From positions 20,345,747 through 20,409,746 of the forward strand of contig NC_091941.1 in the NCBI RefSeq assembly GCF_041260155.1: a stretch of 64,000 bases of DNA, in the 5' to 3' direction. Of this stretch, positions 12,280-23,940 are shown piece by piece (the first letter of the stretch is position 1; every line of letters begins with the position of its first letter). A program made the translations under genes and the position numbers. Below the pieces are notes generated by a model, which saw only the letters and a list, made by a program, of their open reading frames with translations, was not told the origin of the DNA and did not search any database. The DNA comes from Ptychodera flava. Its lineage: Eukaryota; Hemichordata; Enteropneusta; Ptychoderidae.

Positions 12280-13400
12280 GACACTTATGATATTTCAAGA
12301 ATTACGGCATCAAATTTGGTGAATCTCGGTATAGATGTTGATATATCAGAGCTGTAATAATGTGCAAAGATATTTAGAGGTATCATGTCAATTAATTGCT
12401 AATTTGCACATTTGATGAACTTTCCTTATGTCCAGGAATACTGTATCAAATTTGATGAAATGTGGTACAGATGTGGAACTCTCAGTACTGTAACAGTGTA
12501 CAAACACATTTTAGCAGTATCATGTCATGTGTCACAAAAGGTTATTCTCTACATAACACTGCAGAGCTCTGTCAACTGTTGAGTCGCTTATTTTTCAAAA
12601 CCGCTGGTCAGACAGCTTTAATATTTGTTTACAAGTCCCTAGGATGACCTTAGTGAGATAATTTCATACAGTCAGAAATACTTTAATTTTGTATCCATGT
12701 CTATAGTAGCTTCAGGGACTTTGGCCCTATGTTTAAATTAGTATGATATGTCCAGAAACACTGCTTAAAATTTGAGACCCAGTACAGAAGTTAAACTCTC
12801 AGTACTGTGAAAGTGTGCAAAGACATTCAGCAAAACTATGTCAATTAAATGCTAATTTACATATTTGATGAACTTTCCTAATTAGTGTGATATGTCTAGA
12901 AAAACTGCATCAAATTTGATGAAAGCTGGTACAGATATGTATTTCACTGTGTTGTAATAGGATGCAATGACATTAAGCAGTCTCATGTCAATTAAATGCT
13001 AATTTGCATAATTACTGAACTATCATAATTTAGGTGATGTCTAAAAAACACTGTAGAGAATTCAATTAAACTTAACAAATGTTGATCACACAGTGTTATA
13101 ATAGGATGCAATGACATTAAGCAGTCTCATGTCAATTAAATGCTAATTTGCATAATTACTGAACTATCCTAATTAGTGTGCTATGTCTAGAAATACTGCA
13201 TCAGATTTGATGAAACTCAGTACAGATGTTAATTTCAATGTGTTCTAATGGCATGCGAAGACATTAAGCAGTATCAGGTCAATTAAGTGCGTACTTTCAT
13301 ATTTAATGAATGTTCACAGTTAATGTGATATATGTAGAAGTACCACATCAAATTTGATGAAATGTGGTACAGATGTGTGTGCACATCTATTATTTTATCG
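12280..13400. repeat. Tandem array, unit about 145 bp, diverged
   Basis: Units recur roughly every 145 bp, marked by 'aaatttgatgaaatgtggtacagatgttg' followed by 'tgtcaattaattgctaatttgcat'. The block 12525-12760 interrupts the array and matches copy 2 at 28516-28730, so it belongs to the old intron. The array runs almost to the acceptor of the exon at 13425. Confidence 0.75.
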
Positions 13401-13513
13401 ATGATGTTGTTGTTTCATCACCAGCTCAAGTGTGCAGTATTTACAAATGGTGGCTTCATGCGACCAGAAGTATTGACAACCAGATCATTCAGAGCACTCC
13501 TGTTACCGCCTTG

Positions 13514-15216
13514 GTAAGTCAGATTTGACAAGCCAGGTACAAAAAAAAAAGTCATGAGCCTGGACGATTGGACCTCGTCAAGTGTCATGCCATGGAGCCA
13601 CCCCCAGGATTGTACCATTATTTTAGTTGAGGGTTGAGGGGTGTGAGGGAGTTGTCCATGTCTTGCGCGACACTTGTGCTACAGGAAAAATGTGCAAAAT
13701 GTATTGTACTTTTGATTTTTGAACGGCATATCTCTTTTTGGAGGATGTAAAAATGTCGCTGATTTAAAAATGTCGCTTGATGCAAATGGATACCTCACTT
13801 CTGCTTCTGCATCATGATCTCCCATGGGTCCTGGTAAAACCACAGAGCCAAAGCTGCTAACAAACGTCTTCACTAATGAGCTCGGTGCTGCAGATCTCCA
13901 TTGAGACCACAATTGAGATGATTAATATGTAGATTTGAATTAAAAATATAAATTTCAAGACATTTCAAAAATAATCATTCTTTTTTTGGCACAGACTGCA
14001 GTTTTGCCAAAAATTCTTCCAAACATTACAAATTTCTACTTTTTTGTTTCCATTTAAATACCGGCAGTGTTTTTACAAAATTGAAGGCAATTGGCAAGGT
14101 GTTTCTTTCTCATCTTAGTTTTGCATGTTCAAAAAAAAAAGAAATGTTTCTGGTCAGGTCCTTCTTTAAAAAATGGTGCGGCGACGCGCATTTTATTTTT
14201 TTTATTTTTTATTTTTTTTCTCTCAAGGGAGGGAGGAGGGTCAGTTTTATAGTTTTATCAATATAGTCACATATATACTGTTCATGCAGTCACTGATCAT
14301 GCCCCCCAAAGAATTTTCTCTTTCTCTTCAGCCATTTTGGTTTGGTGTCAGCCACGGCCGCCGGCCACAAACCGAAAAAAAGGGTGACACGCTGTTGTTC
14401 AAGTGACGCGCGCGCTGACAGAAACATTTCTTTTTCTTTTTTCACCTTAGTTTTGCATGTTTATAATATACATTGATAGAGTGCTGTAAGTTCTTTATCC
14501 CCGTTTTGCAATGATATTTCATCTGATACTTATGTGGTTGTGGGATCATATGCTGGTCAGGGGTCCCAAACATGGACCCTCAGTACTGCGCATAGTTAAG
14601 AGTGAGCTCCTCCTGGTACCATGAACAAGAAAGACAACAACAGCATAAAAAACCTTTGGCCATTTTCTGGTTGGATGGTTTAGTGGTGTGCTCGGAGTCC
14701 ACCGTGTGGATCCTCATGCCATCCCACTTTATACCACAGCTAATGAATATTCATATCTACTTAGCCAATCAGCACAGTAGATATAGTGCTCCAAGTGGAT
14801 GATTTATGTCATGTTGGATATTTTAACACAGGACTTGAGAGTTTCTGTTGCACTGTTGACACACTGGTTGGAATATTTTGATTTATATTAAATATAAGTA
14901 CAGGTTTTGAGTGCCATTATCTGCTCGCTTGACAACCATTGCTAATCCTGTGAATGCGCAAAGCATCCTTGGAAATTGCATATCAGAAGTGCTGCATTTC
15001 GATGTGTTCAACCCGAGAATACTGTATACTGAAGAATGGTGTACCCATGCTAAGTGATATTGTCATCAAACAAATTGTTAGGGGTGTTATGATGAAGGGC
15101 ATCCTCAGGCAAGTAGGTAGCCAACATTTTGCTGCTCAAAATTAGTACTTTTGCTTCATATGGATTCATGATTAGTCTTGGTATCATGAATTTTTTGACA
15201 CTTTTTGTAATTCCAG
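13514..15216. other. Copy 1 intron, no gene
   Basis: Intron sequence partly colinear with 30374-33614. 13920-14450 is rich in T and A runs. 14600-14830 matches 31870-32100, and 14823-14826 is the empty TTAA site corresponding to the MITE at 32102-32449. Confidence 0.6.
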
Positions 15217-16185
15217 GAACAAACACAATATTCCATGTGTTAAAGATGAAGATGATAATTTTCATTCCTATGACATCTTAAACTATGATCGAATACTTGA
15301 AGAGGAGGGTGAGGAAGCATTCATCAAGGTGTGTAGGCCGTAGCTACTGTCCTTTGTAACCAAAGATAACCTCTAGCTGTACTGATCACTATTGTGACCA
15401 ATAATCCCCCAATAAACTACAAGTAAGAGTTTACTGGCCGTCAGAATGTATTCAAACAGGATTTCTCGGAACATTATAACTGCCTGAAAGGAAATAATTT
15501 AACGCTTCTCATAAAATGCCTTTGTAAGTTCATCGAGATGACTAGCATACTTCTAGACTTACCAGAAAAGAGCATGTCTATAGAAAAAAAAACAATTTCA
15601 TAATTATGTTATTACTTTCGTGATACTCTGCCCATATATCTTCTGTTTTTTTCCACACAGGTAGAAAACCTAAGATGTGTGTCATTATTTTTGATATCAG
15701 GAGATGATCCATCCCATGATCCTGAGGGACATTTCCAGCAAGTAAGAGTTTTCCTACATTACATTCTGTGCTGTATGTTTCTGTAATAGGTGTTTCCCGT
15801 TAGCAAAATGTAGGACATACTGAAATTTCCAACTTGCATGATAATGTCCGTACAGTGAAACCTGTTCTGGAGACATTTTACTTCTCCTCAGTGCACTCAA
15901 CAGGGACGGATTTGTTTTCCATATAGCAGGCTGCATCTTCAGAAATTTCACTATACAGTAAGAACGTCTCTCTGTGGGTTACCCTTCCCATTCCTTTAGG
16001 AGTTACAGATATGTCAGTGATCTGGTAATAGTAAATAGAAGAGATGTTTTTCCATAAAACTAACCAGAAATAAAATTTTGATAAACTCCTACAAAAGTAG
16101 GAAACCTTCATTATATTCATTCAAATTAAACCAAATCTTGCCATATTTTACAGTTTTTCTTCATCAATACTTAATAACTAACACT

Positions 16186-16345
16186 ATGGACATACCTCTG
16201 CTGGTGGACAGAATTGTCCCATTGAGGCTGTCTTTTGCCGTTCAATTAAGTGATGTATTCATTGCTTTGATAAAGCTTTTGTGCGATGTGTGATAGTATG
16301 TGGATGCTACATGAACTCTACAGCATGAATAATTGTCACAATTAA
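16186..16345 (+). mobile_element. SINE fragment (body only)
   Basis: Matches the body of the tRNA-derived SINE at 16708-17035 from 'ctgctggtggacagaattgtcc' to the 'gaactctacagc' region, without the tRNA-like head. Confidence 0.65.
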
Positions 16346-16350
16346 CTTAA

Positions 16351-16701
16351 GGTAATATGCACCTCGAAAGTGAAAGACTTAAACTTTTGCTCAAACTTTC
16401 CTCAGCGAAACTTTCAACCATTCTCTTACCAAAGCAAGAATAAAAATCAGGGGTCACCGTGCAAACTTTGGTACTGGAGAGACAAATAACTTGCGATTTC
16501 TCGATATTTGAAATTCAAAATGGCCGCCATCCCTGTGTTAACTCTATGGGAAAAAATAAAATTTTCGATTTTTCGAAAAACTAAGACCACGAAAACTGTT
16601 TTTTCGCCGAGAGCTTCAAAATGAGCCCCACAAGTGGTAGGTCAGAAGAAAGCTGATAAAATTTGAGAGTCCGAATTTCTGTCCCCGAGGCGCGTTCTAC
16701 C
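16351..16701 (+). mobile_element. MITE of the TTAA family, copy c (complete)
   Basis: 351 bp, the clearest copy of the family. It is flanked by TTAA at 16347-16350 and 16702-16705. Ends are ggtaatatgcacctcg and the inverted counterpart cgaggcgcgttctacc. It has no coding capacity. It is absent from the corresponding intron of gene copy 2, so it inserted after the duplication. Confidence 0.8.
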
Positions 16702-16707
16702 TTAATT

Positions 16708-17262
16708 CGATTCTCTTTTTTGAGAATTGGGATTTGGCTGAGCAATTTTTGTCTGTGGCTTCTCCGCTGGGTGAATTGGGTGCCGTGTGTTGTGAGTTTG
16801 AACCCGATTGAAACCACAGTACTTTTTACCCTGGGTTGATAGCTCTGCTGGTGGACAGAATTGTCCCTGAGGTTGTCTTTCGCCCAGTCTAAGTGATGTA
16901 TTCATTGCTTTGCCAGAGATTGTGTGCGATGTGTGATAGTGAGTATACAAGCGTGAGTGCTTCACGAACTGTACAGCGTGTGGAGGGGTCTCAGTCAGAA
17001 TGTAACAACTATAAGCTCGGTTATTGACCCAAACCTTTGTGAGATTGGGGATTTGGCCGAGTGGTTAAAGCTTTTTGTGGCGAATCTCTGCTAAGTGACT
17101 GGGTGCCATACGTTGTGAGTTCGAACCCAATTGAAACCACCATATGACAAATACTTTAAAATTAGTTAGCGGTTCTGCCTGTTGCTTCTCTGCTAGGTGA
17201 CTGATACCATAGGTTGTGGGTTCGAACCTGATTGAAAACACCGTATTTCATCACGCACCATG
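16708..17262 (+). mobile_element. tRNA-derived SINE, one full unit and two further heads in tandem
   Basis: The head at 17039-17150 has an A box-like ttggccgagtgg and a B box-like gagttcgaaccc, the pattern of a long-variable-arm tRNA. A body of about 200 bp (ctgctggtggacagaatt to gtgtggaggggtc) follows the first head. Two more heads follow, at 17039-17150 and 17160-17245, the last weaker. The same family occurs at 24833-26655, 31462-31880 and 50490-50672. No intact tRNA cloverleaf is claimed. Confidence 0.7.
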
Positions 17263-18179
17263 GGTTGGATAAGTTGTCATAGTGACGAATATATTCTTGT
17301 ACAGTACCTTGCACAAGTTAAATCCACCTTGGCTGCTCATGCGATTAACAAATTCTTATCAAGAATCTTCTGATGAACAGGGACACATAGGGAAATTTGC
17401 TAATGAAACTTGTAGTGGATTTTATTTTCTGATATTTTCAACAGATATACAAAAAACTAAAAGATGTCGGCAAGGACCATTTGGTAGAAGTCCAGCGCTA
17501 TCCTCAGGCTGGTCACTTATTGGAGCCTCCCTATGCACCATTGTGTACTCTAACATACATACTTATCAGGGGAGCGGCAGATATCCTGGGTGGTGAACCT
17601 CCAAGTAGGTGTATGATTGCTCTCTATTGACAATAATTATGTTTTGAACCTTTGTATTTATTGTAAACTGCTGATGGCCGAATCCTATGGGGAGGATGGA
17701 CAAGAAACACAAAAAGCAAAGGTCAGAAAGGTCAAGTTGAAGAGCACAATAACTTGATGCGTAGGTACCAATTAACCAAACATTCATCGATATTTTGAAT
17801 TTTTTTCAATTTTTTGTAGTTTTTTACTCGAAGTATGGTGGATCACCAAGACATCATGCTGAGGCACAAGAACACTCATGGAAAGCTATCCTGGAGTTCT
17901 TTGATAGACATTTACGGAGCAGGAATTATCAAATGAAGCGTACACTTGCCAAGCTGTGACAGAATGCCCTGTCTTATTTTTCCTTTCCTTGCCTTTTGGC
18001 AAAATGATTTGATGTGGATAGTTCGACCATCCTCTGACTCACTAAAATATTTCAAAATCAATGTGAAAGATGGCTTTTTAGTATTGTTTGTGATAATACT
18101 GCTGTCCAATGGCTTTCAAAAGATCCTAGATCTTTGAAATAATACCAATGATTTGCCATGTCCAGTGTTCCCGCTAAGG

Positions 18180-19240
18180 TTTTGTATAATTGCTAATTTG
18201 CATGTTTCATGAACTTTCCTAATTATTGTACTTTGTCCAGAAATACCGCATCCAATTTAATGAAATGTGGTACAGATGTTGAACTCTCAGTACTTAAAAA
18301 GTGTACAAAGACATTTAGCCTTATCATGTCAATTAATTTGTGATTTGCATATTTATGAGTTTCATAATAAAGGTGATATATCTACAAATAGAGCAGACAA
18401 ATTCCATGAAACTTTGTACCAGTTTTATACACACAGTGCTGTAAAAGTTTGAAAAGAAATTTAGCCATCTCATGTTAATTAATTGCTTATTTGCATACTG
18501 ACTGAACTTTCCTTATTAGTGCCAGAAACACTTCAAAAAATTTAGTGAAACTTGGTACATATGTTGAACTCCCAGTGCTGTAATAGTGTGCAAAGCCATT
18601 TAGCAGTTCTAAGTATGACATGCTAATTTGCATATAGGTGAACTTTTCTAATTAGTATGATATGTCAAGAAATACTGCATCAAATTTGATAAAACTTGGT
18701 ACAGATGTTGATTTCACAGTGTTGTAATAGCATGCAAAGACATTTAGTAATATCAGGTCAATTAACTGATAATTTACATATTTAATGAATTTTCATAATT
18801 AGTGTGATATGTTCAGGAATACTGCATCAAATTTGATGAAATGTAGTACAGATGTTGATCTTAGAGTGTTGTGATAGCCTGCAAAAAGATTTAGCGCTAC
18901 ATGTATTATGCTACTTATTGCTTATTTGCATATTTAATTAATTTCCTTGTTAGTATGATACGTTTAGAAATACTGCATCAAATCAAAAAAATGTTGAACT
19001 CTCAGTGCTCGTAATTTAGCAGACATGTAGCAGGATATGTCAGTTAGTTGCTAAATTGCTTATTTAGTAAGCTTTCGTAATTAAAGTGATATGTCCAGAA
19101 ATACTGCAGCAAATTTGCTTAAATGTGGTAAAGATGTTGATCTTACAGTGTTTTAATAGAACGCAATGACATTCAGCAACATCCTGTCAATTAATGACAA
19201 ATTGACTTATTTAATGATCTTTCATATTTAGGGTGGTAAT
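18180..19240. repeat. Tandem array, ~145 bp unit, second block
   Basis: Same family as 12280-13400, with about seven diverged units (markers near 18253, 18399, 18538, 18681, 18830, 18980 and 19112). It starts about 220 bp past the stop codon of gene copy 1 and lies between the duplication units. Confidence 0.75.
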
Positions 19241-21140
19241 GCAGATTGGCTTTACATTTTCACCTCCATTGTATGGACCAGCCGCATTGTTTTCTGTCGT
19301 AAAGCTTGGTCTCAAACAAGGAAAGAACGTTTGTAATTATTGACCAATATCCTTAACGACTGCACTTAATCTGATGAAACTTGCTGCACATGTTGATCTT
19401 ACAAAAAAATTTAACAGTCAAGAAAGGCATTTAGCTGTATCAATAGCTAAATTATGGCAAGTCCCCTCTTTAGTGAACATTAGGGGCATTTTTTGTTCAT
19501 ATCTGGCGGTCAGAATTTTTTAATGATATTAAAGAGCCATTACTCAGGCATGCCTTGACCAGTTTCTTGCAGATTAGATGATATTTGACATTTCATGAGC
19601 CAGTACAGGGCATAACTAATTCTGTCTAACTTGATAGAAGGACATAACCCTGAAACCTTGTTTACAGTACAATCCAATGTGGGCACCAGTTCCTAATTAC
19701 AAGCGGGGACTATGTCATTGTTAATGACTTGTTCTTGATAATCAACATACTGCTTATATTTGAACTTGCTCTGATATATAAATATTTCAACTCATTAGGA
19801 ACAGAGACAGACAATTACAGTGACCAAAATATCTTGCCAACTGTAAAGACCTTTATTTCTTTATTGTCAAATAAAAATAAGCTCTTGGTAATACATGTAA
19901 GAAGTCACATCGCAAAGATGCTTCCAATTCTTTTGTTGGCAGTTGATATGTTTACTGTCATCAACTGACTTTCTTGATGTCGTTTGTTGCAAGTGCCTTG
20001 ATGATACTAGTATTTAAGCTTGTGGCACATCTTCGTCAGATTCTTGAGTTTTGACAAAGGCTTCCTTCAGAGTTTAGAACACTTCGTGCAAAGATGAAAG
20101 GCAAGAACTTTAATATAATGACACAGAAAACAGATGAAGTGCTGTTGAAGGTGATAAAGATGGAGAAAAACCGGGACCAGGTCACTCAAATTCCAAACCA
20201 CATGAGCATGGCTTATGAAAAGACTGAAAAATCAAACACTTGTGGCGGGTATGCTGTTTATGGAATGATAAAATTTGTAAGTAACATGTGGAATACATTA
20301 TGTAGCAAAGAAATTGTTGAAGTGTTCTTGATGTCGCAAACCTATCGGATTTGTCAAGACGTGGAAATAACCATGCTGTATATGCAATATTATGGTTGGA
20401 ACAAGCATGGGCCTGCTCAGCTAGAGAAAAAAATCCTTTTTCGATGTTTGACGCCAGAATTTCAATAAACCGTTTTGGTAACAGCAATAAACAACCTCGG
20501 CAACGGTTATACCACTCAGTTTTGACCAGTTCACTCCGTACATGCACTTGCTAATTGGGCAAAGTTGTGCGGTATACTGTCACTTGGTGTTGCTTACTGC
20601 GTAATGGCTTCATTCGCAGATGCGAACAGGCCTAGGATACAGTATTGTCCTGCATCATTCGTGTAAATTTTCAAAGTTTCTCCTGGAAATGAATTAAACG
20701 TCATATATTCATTGAACTCTACGCAGTAAGTGAAAGTTTGATATTTCATAATCAATCAGACTATTGATGGACATTGAAAAGACGGCACTCACACCTTAAA
20801 CATCGCAAATAGGATTCGGGCGAGTTGGTATCAAGCGAGTTGATAGCGGGCGAGTTGCCGGGCGAGAAGCGGCCGAGTTGGAAGCAGTCGGGTTGGTATC
20901 GGGCGCATTGGTTCCGGGAGGGTTTGAACGGGTGCGAGTTAACTGGTATCCGTGCTTGCGCTTGTTGTCGTTGCCCCTCAACTGTAGTTGGGCCTGTGGT
21001 GGTTGTGTATCCGATGGTAGTCTTAGTATACGCCGCAACGTATGCGTGTACGCTCGGCGTCGTGCTGCAATGAGGGAGAAAGCCCAATGGATGCGTCTCC
21101 TATTTATGCATACTTAATTTGCACATCGTAAATTGATTTC
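19241..21140. other. Spacer between the duplication units, no gene recognised
   Basis: Open frames near 20094-20547 on both strands have no recognisable domain or splice context. 20800-20960 is GC-rich and holds loosely repeated 'gcgagttggtatc'/'gggcgagttg' segments, a short degenerate minisatellite. Confidence 0.4.
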
Positions 21141-22024
21141 ACTATGTGATGCGGCTTTGAATAATTTAAATAACGACAAAGATTGTACACAAACTTTTCA
21201 ATGGAGATTAAATCTCAACTGAGCCAGTGATAGTTTTGTGATATACCAACTTCTTCCATTTACAGCACTGATGCCTTTGAAGTTTAGTTTACAGTGAGAG
21301 AATTCTTGGCTTATCAACCAAACTTGATGAGTTTTTAATCATTATTTGTCACATTTTGAGCGCAAGTGCCTCGCAGGAAATGTCCATCAATATTGTCGCA
21401 TATAAAGAGAGAAAATACCCGTAGTCATTAATATGAATAAAGTAATTGTACAACAAAAAACCAAAAATGTACGTCTCCTGAAGTGTCACTTTCTAACTAA
21501 CCATTCTGCCAAATTTACAGCAACTTTTATATTGTTTAGCAAAATTTTAATTTTCAACACTTTTTGCGAGGGTTGGCATTCATTCCAGTTAAAGAAATCG
21601 TTCCCGCAAAGATTTATAATACGAAGTGGTTATGAAATAAAAAATGTAAAATTTACAATGAAACTGACAAAATGTTTTTAAGATTGAAATGTCTTTTCAT
21701 GGCCCACCTCTGGACATCAGTATCGATGGGTGAAAAGGACAAAATTGTCGAAAGAGTTACTTTTCGGGGATTAAGCATCAAGTGAAAAAATCACATCTTT
21801 TCACATCTTTACTTTTCAGCTCTGAATTTTACTTTAATTAATAAATACATAATGACTGTCAACTGCCGTCCACCTTAAAGTTTAATTCATGTCAGTTTTA
21901 AGGGTTTTTGAATAAATGGAGTAGCTGTTAGCTCTGCAATTTGCACTTTTTAAAGCCACCCAATTATGCTTCCTAATTAAAAAATAAGTAATCTTTTGAA
22001 AATCAAAGCTTCAATGACAAAGTC

Positions 22025-22338
22025 TTACAAGTGCAGCTAAAATATTATCCTTTTCAGATCAAGGGCAATTTCTTTGCATGCAAACTTACGAGCATTGCCG
22101 TAGACGAATGGTTTTCGATAACTGTTCAGAGGGCGTGCGTCTGGTCGTCGATCGGAAGGGCTTTGAACGTTGCATTCAAGGTCAAAGGCTATCATTATCA
22201 TGGCCCTACGAGTACCACAGAGTTGGTTTTGTCCTCCGATCACGCTATGTTGATGACGCAGGAACAACTCGACATACTGTCAGATAGGTGATACCGTCCA
22301 TTAGGGCCTACAGAAAAAACACTGCATACACACCTAAG
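22025..22338 (+). other. Probable 5' non-coding exon of thioesterase gene copy 2 (right edge only)
   Basis: Counterpart of 7085-7403, ending CCTAAG before the donor GTAAGAAC at 22339. The first coding exon begins at 23907 after a typical acceptor (tttacag). The left edge and transcription start are not visible. Confidence 0.35.
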
Positions 22339-22387
22339 GTAAGAACTGAATATTGATTTAGAATGTTCTAGGTATCTGGGTCAGACG

Positions 22388-22493
22388 TTGCTGCGGATCC
22401 GTAGCCCTACCACTCCCTTTGCTGGTTGTGTTTGGGGAGCCTCCTCCAACACAACCAGCAAAAGGGAGTGGTAGGGCTACGGATCCGCAGCAA
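22388..22493. mobile_element. Foldback element 1 of a three-element chain
   Basis: Near-perfect hairpin with about 46 bp arms (ttgctgcggatccgtagccc and its complement) and a 15-base loop. It is flanked on both sides by GGTCAGACG (22379-22387 and 22494-22502), a perfect 9 bp duplication. Confidence 0.8.
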
Positions 22494-22502
22494 GGTCAGA
22501 CG

Positions 22503-22598
22503 TAGCTCTGCATGGCAGGGCTGTGTGTTACCGGCCTCCCACCACTGTGGTGGGAGGCCGTATAACGCCGGGAACACACAACCCTGCATGCAGAGCTA
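22503..22598. mobile_element. Foldback element 2 of the chain
   Basis: Hairpin whose arms begin tagctctgcatg, with an inner perfect stretch ggcctcccaccac / gtggtgggaggcc. Left flank GGTCAGACG (22494-22502), right flank GGTCAGACC (22599-22607). Its TAGCTCTGC end resembles the TAGCCCTGC ends at 40879 and 43669. Confidence 0.75.
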
Positions 22599-22607
22599 GG
22601 TCAGACC

Positions 22608-23179
22608 ACAGGCGACCCAATAGGTTCTGAGTTTTCACACTGTTTTCTCTATCATTTTCTCTCTTTCTTCATGCTCTGAATGATCGGAATAAATAAAATA
22701 AATGGTTTATATAACCTAACCTAGCCTCTGTGACTCTTTATTTATTTTACACTCCATTACAAGGGCGTATAGGCTATCTCTCATACACACATGCTGTAAT
22801 TAATTAGTCAACACAACTAATTATGTTAATCCGTGGACTTATCAGGGATTTTACGGTTGGTCAACATCGCGAAAGATAGGAATGGTTACTAAAACGGTTT
22901 TCCTTTTTCATTAACATCACTATCTTTCCGATGTTGACCAAGCCCTGATAAGTCTACGGATTAGCATAATTAGTTTTGTTGACTAATTAATTACAGCACG
23001 TGTGTATGAGAGATATACGTCCTTGTAATGGAGTGTAAAATAAATAAAGAGTCACAGAGGCTAGGTTAGGTTATATAAACCATTTATTTTATTTATTCCG
23101 ATCATTCAGAGCATGAAGAAAGAAGAGAAAATGATAGAGAAAACAGTGTGAAAAACTCAGAACCTATTGGGTCGCCTGT
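22608..23179. mobile_element. Foldback element 3 of the chain, ~570 bp
   Basis: Long inverted repeat with arms of about 260-280 bp and a short unpaired centre near 22886-22915. The ends acaggcgacccaatagg and cctattgggtcgcctgt are exact complements. Flanks are GGTCAGACC (22599-22607) and GGTCAGACG (23180-23188). The arms differ at several positions, so it is older than elements with perfect arms. It has no coding capacity. Confidence 0.8.
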
Positions 23180-23940
23180 GGTCAGACGGCAACCGTCCAA
23201 TACAACCGTCCGGGGCGATCAATATCTACATACTCTGAGTAGGCCGGGCGCCTATGTCATACACAAGTCATATACGTACAGTGATTTTATTGTGTGTTGC
23301 TCCGCAGAAAGGAAGCTCAACCAAAATGAAATAACGACTCGGTTTTAGTAATATAAATGTTTCATCATTACGATTTATTATTTTTAATATTATGAAAATA
23401 CTATCATATTTTGTACCATTCATGTCCAGTTCGCCTGTGCAATAGCTCGACGTTTTGCACCCACAACCCAGGGAAAAACCTCGAGCTACTGCGTACTGCA
23501 GCTTTACTGGGACCAGCGTTTTGTGACCCGTGCATGGAGGGCCACTGCAGTGTTTAATAAAATTTAGAGCACAATCCCTCCGGACTGTGATTAGAGTCTT
23601 CTGCCGCCACGGAGGGACCGTGCTTCCCGCCTACCTCAAAACCGTCTGTCAGGGTCGGATTCTCACAGAATAAACCATTCCTGATTATTGCGATACTGTT
23701 CAAAAATCTAAATATCAAATGACCATCTCTCACATACATAATGATGAATTTAAGAAAATTTTCCATAACTTTAATGTTAATTCGATCCAAAATGAAAGTG
23801 ATAAACTAGGTCAAACTGTATAATAATTTTTGATCATGATTGAAAGATCTTCATAGTTCAGATATGAACGTCTAGGTACAGAATCATGCCATTCATATAT
23901 TTACAGGCGTCAACCTGTCGCAAATCAGAAAGGCAAGATC

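Larger units (their letters stand above)
8192..17959 (+). pseudogene. BAAT/acyl-CoA thioesterase family gene, copy 1, frameshifted
   Basis: Coding exons 8192-8423, 8766-9056, 9701-9863, 10493-10609, 13425-13513, 15217-15328, 15661-15741, 17445-17604 and 17820-17959 match copy 2 one for one, all with AG and GT borders. The N-terminal thioesterase/BAAT domain ([15 protein letters not shown]) and the alpha/beta hydrolase part ([16 protein letters not shown] nucleophile elbow, [20 protein letters not shown]) are visible, and it ends in AKL. Exon 3 here is 163 nt against 164 in copy 2: one T is missing in the run before CCCCTC near 9711. In frame this gives a stop after about 181 residues, before the catalytic part. 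All later exons remain open, so the loss is recent or a sequencing/assembly error. If real, the copy is inactive. Confidence 0.85.
6150..18170 (+). repeat. Segmental duplication unit 1
   Basis: Colinear with 21140-35910. Matching blocks include 6300-6560 with 21260-21420, 7085-7440 with 22025-22375, 7780-9180 with 23450-24835 and 26655-26790, 9180-10620 with 26790-28010, 13400-15780 with 30260-34190, and 17280-18170 with 35040-35910. Exons match far better than introns. Most length differences come from mobile elements or tandem arrays present in one copy only. Confidence 0.85.

Noticed and set aside
12280-13400. Regularly spaced repeats resembling a CRISPR array
   Set aside because: The whole ~145 bp unit is repeated with divergence, there are no unique spacers between constant repeats, and the host is an animal.
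17039-17150. A possible tRNA gene
   Set aside because: A and B box-like motifs are present, but no full cloverleaf can be drawn, and the sequence recurs as the head of a SINE at several loci.
20094-20547. Overlapping 120-codon open frames on both strands
   Set aside because: No recognisable domain, no matching splice sites, and no counterpart conserved at the other duplication boundary.
20825-21073. Open frames in the GC-rich minisatellite
   Set aside because: The frames arise from loosely repeated GC-rich units on both strands and lack any domain.
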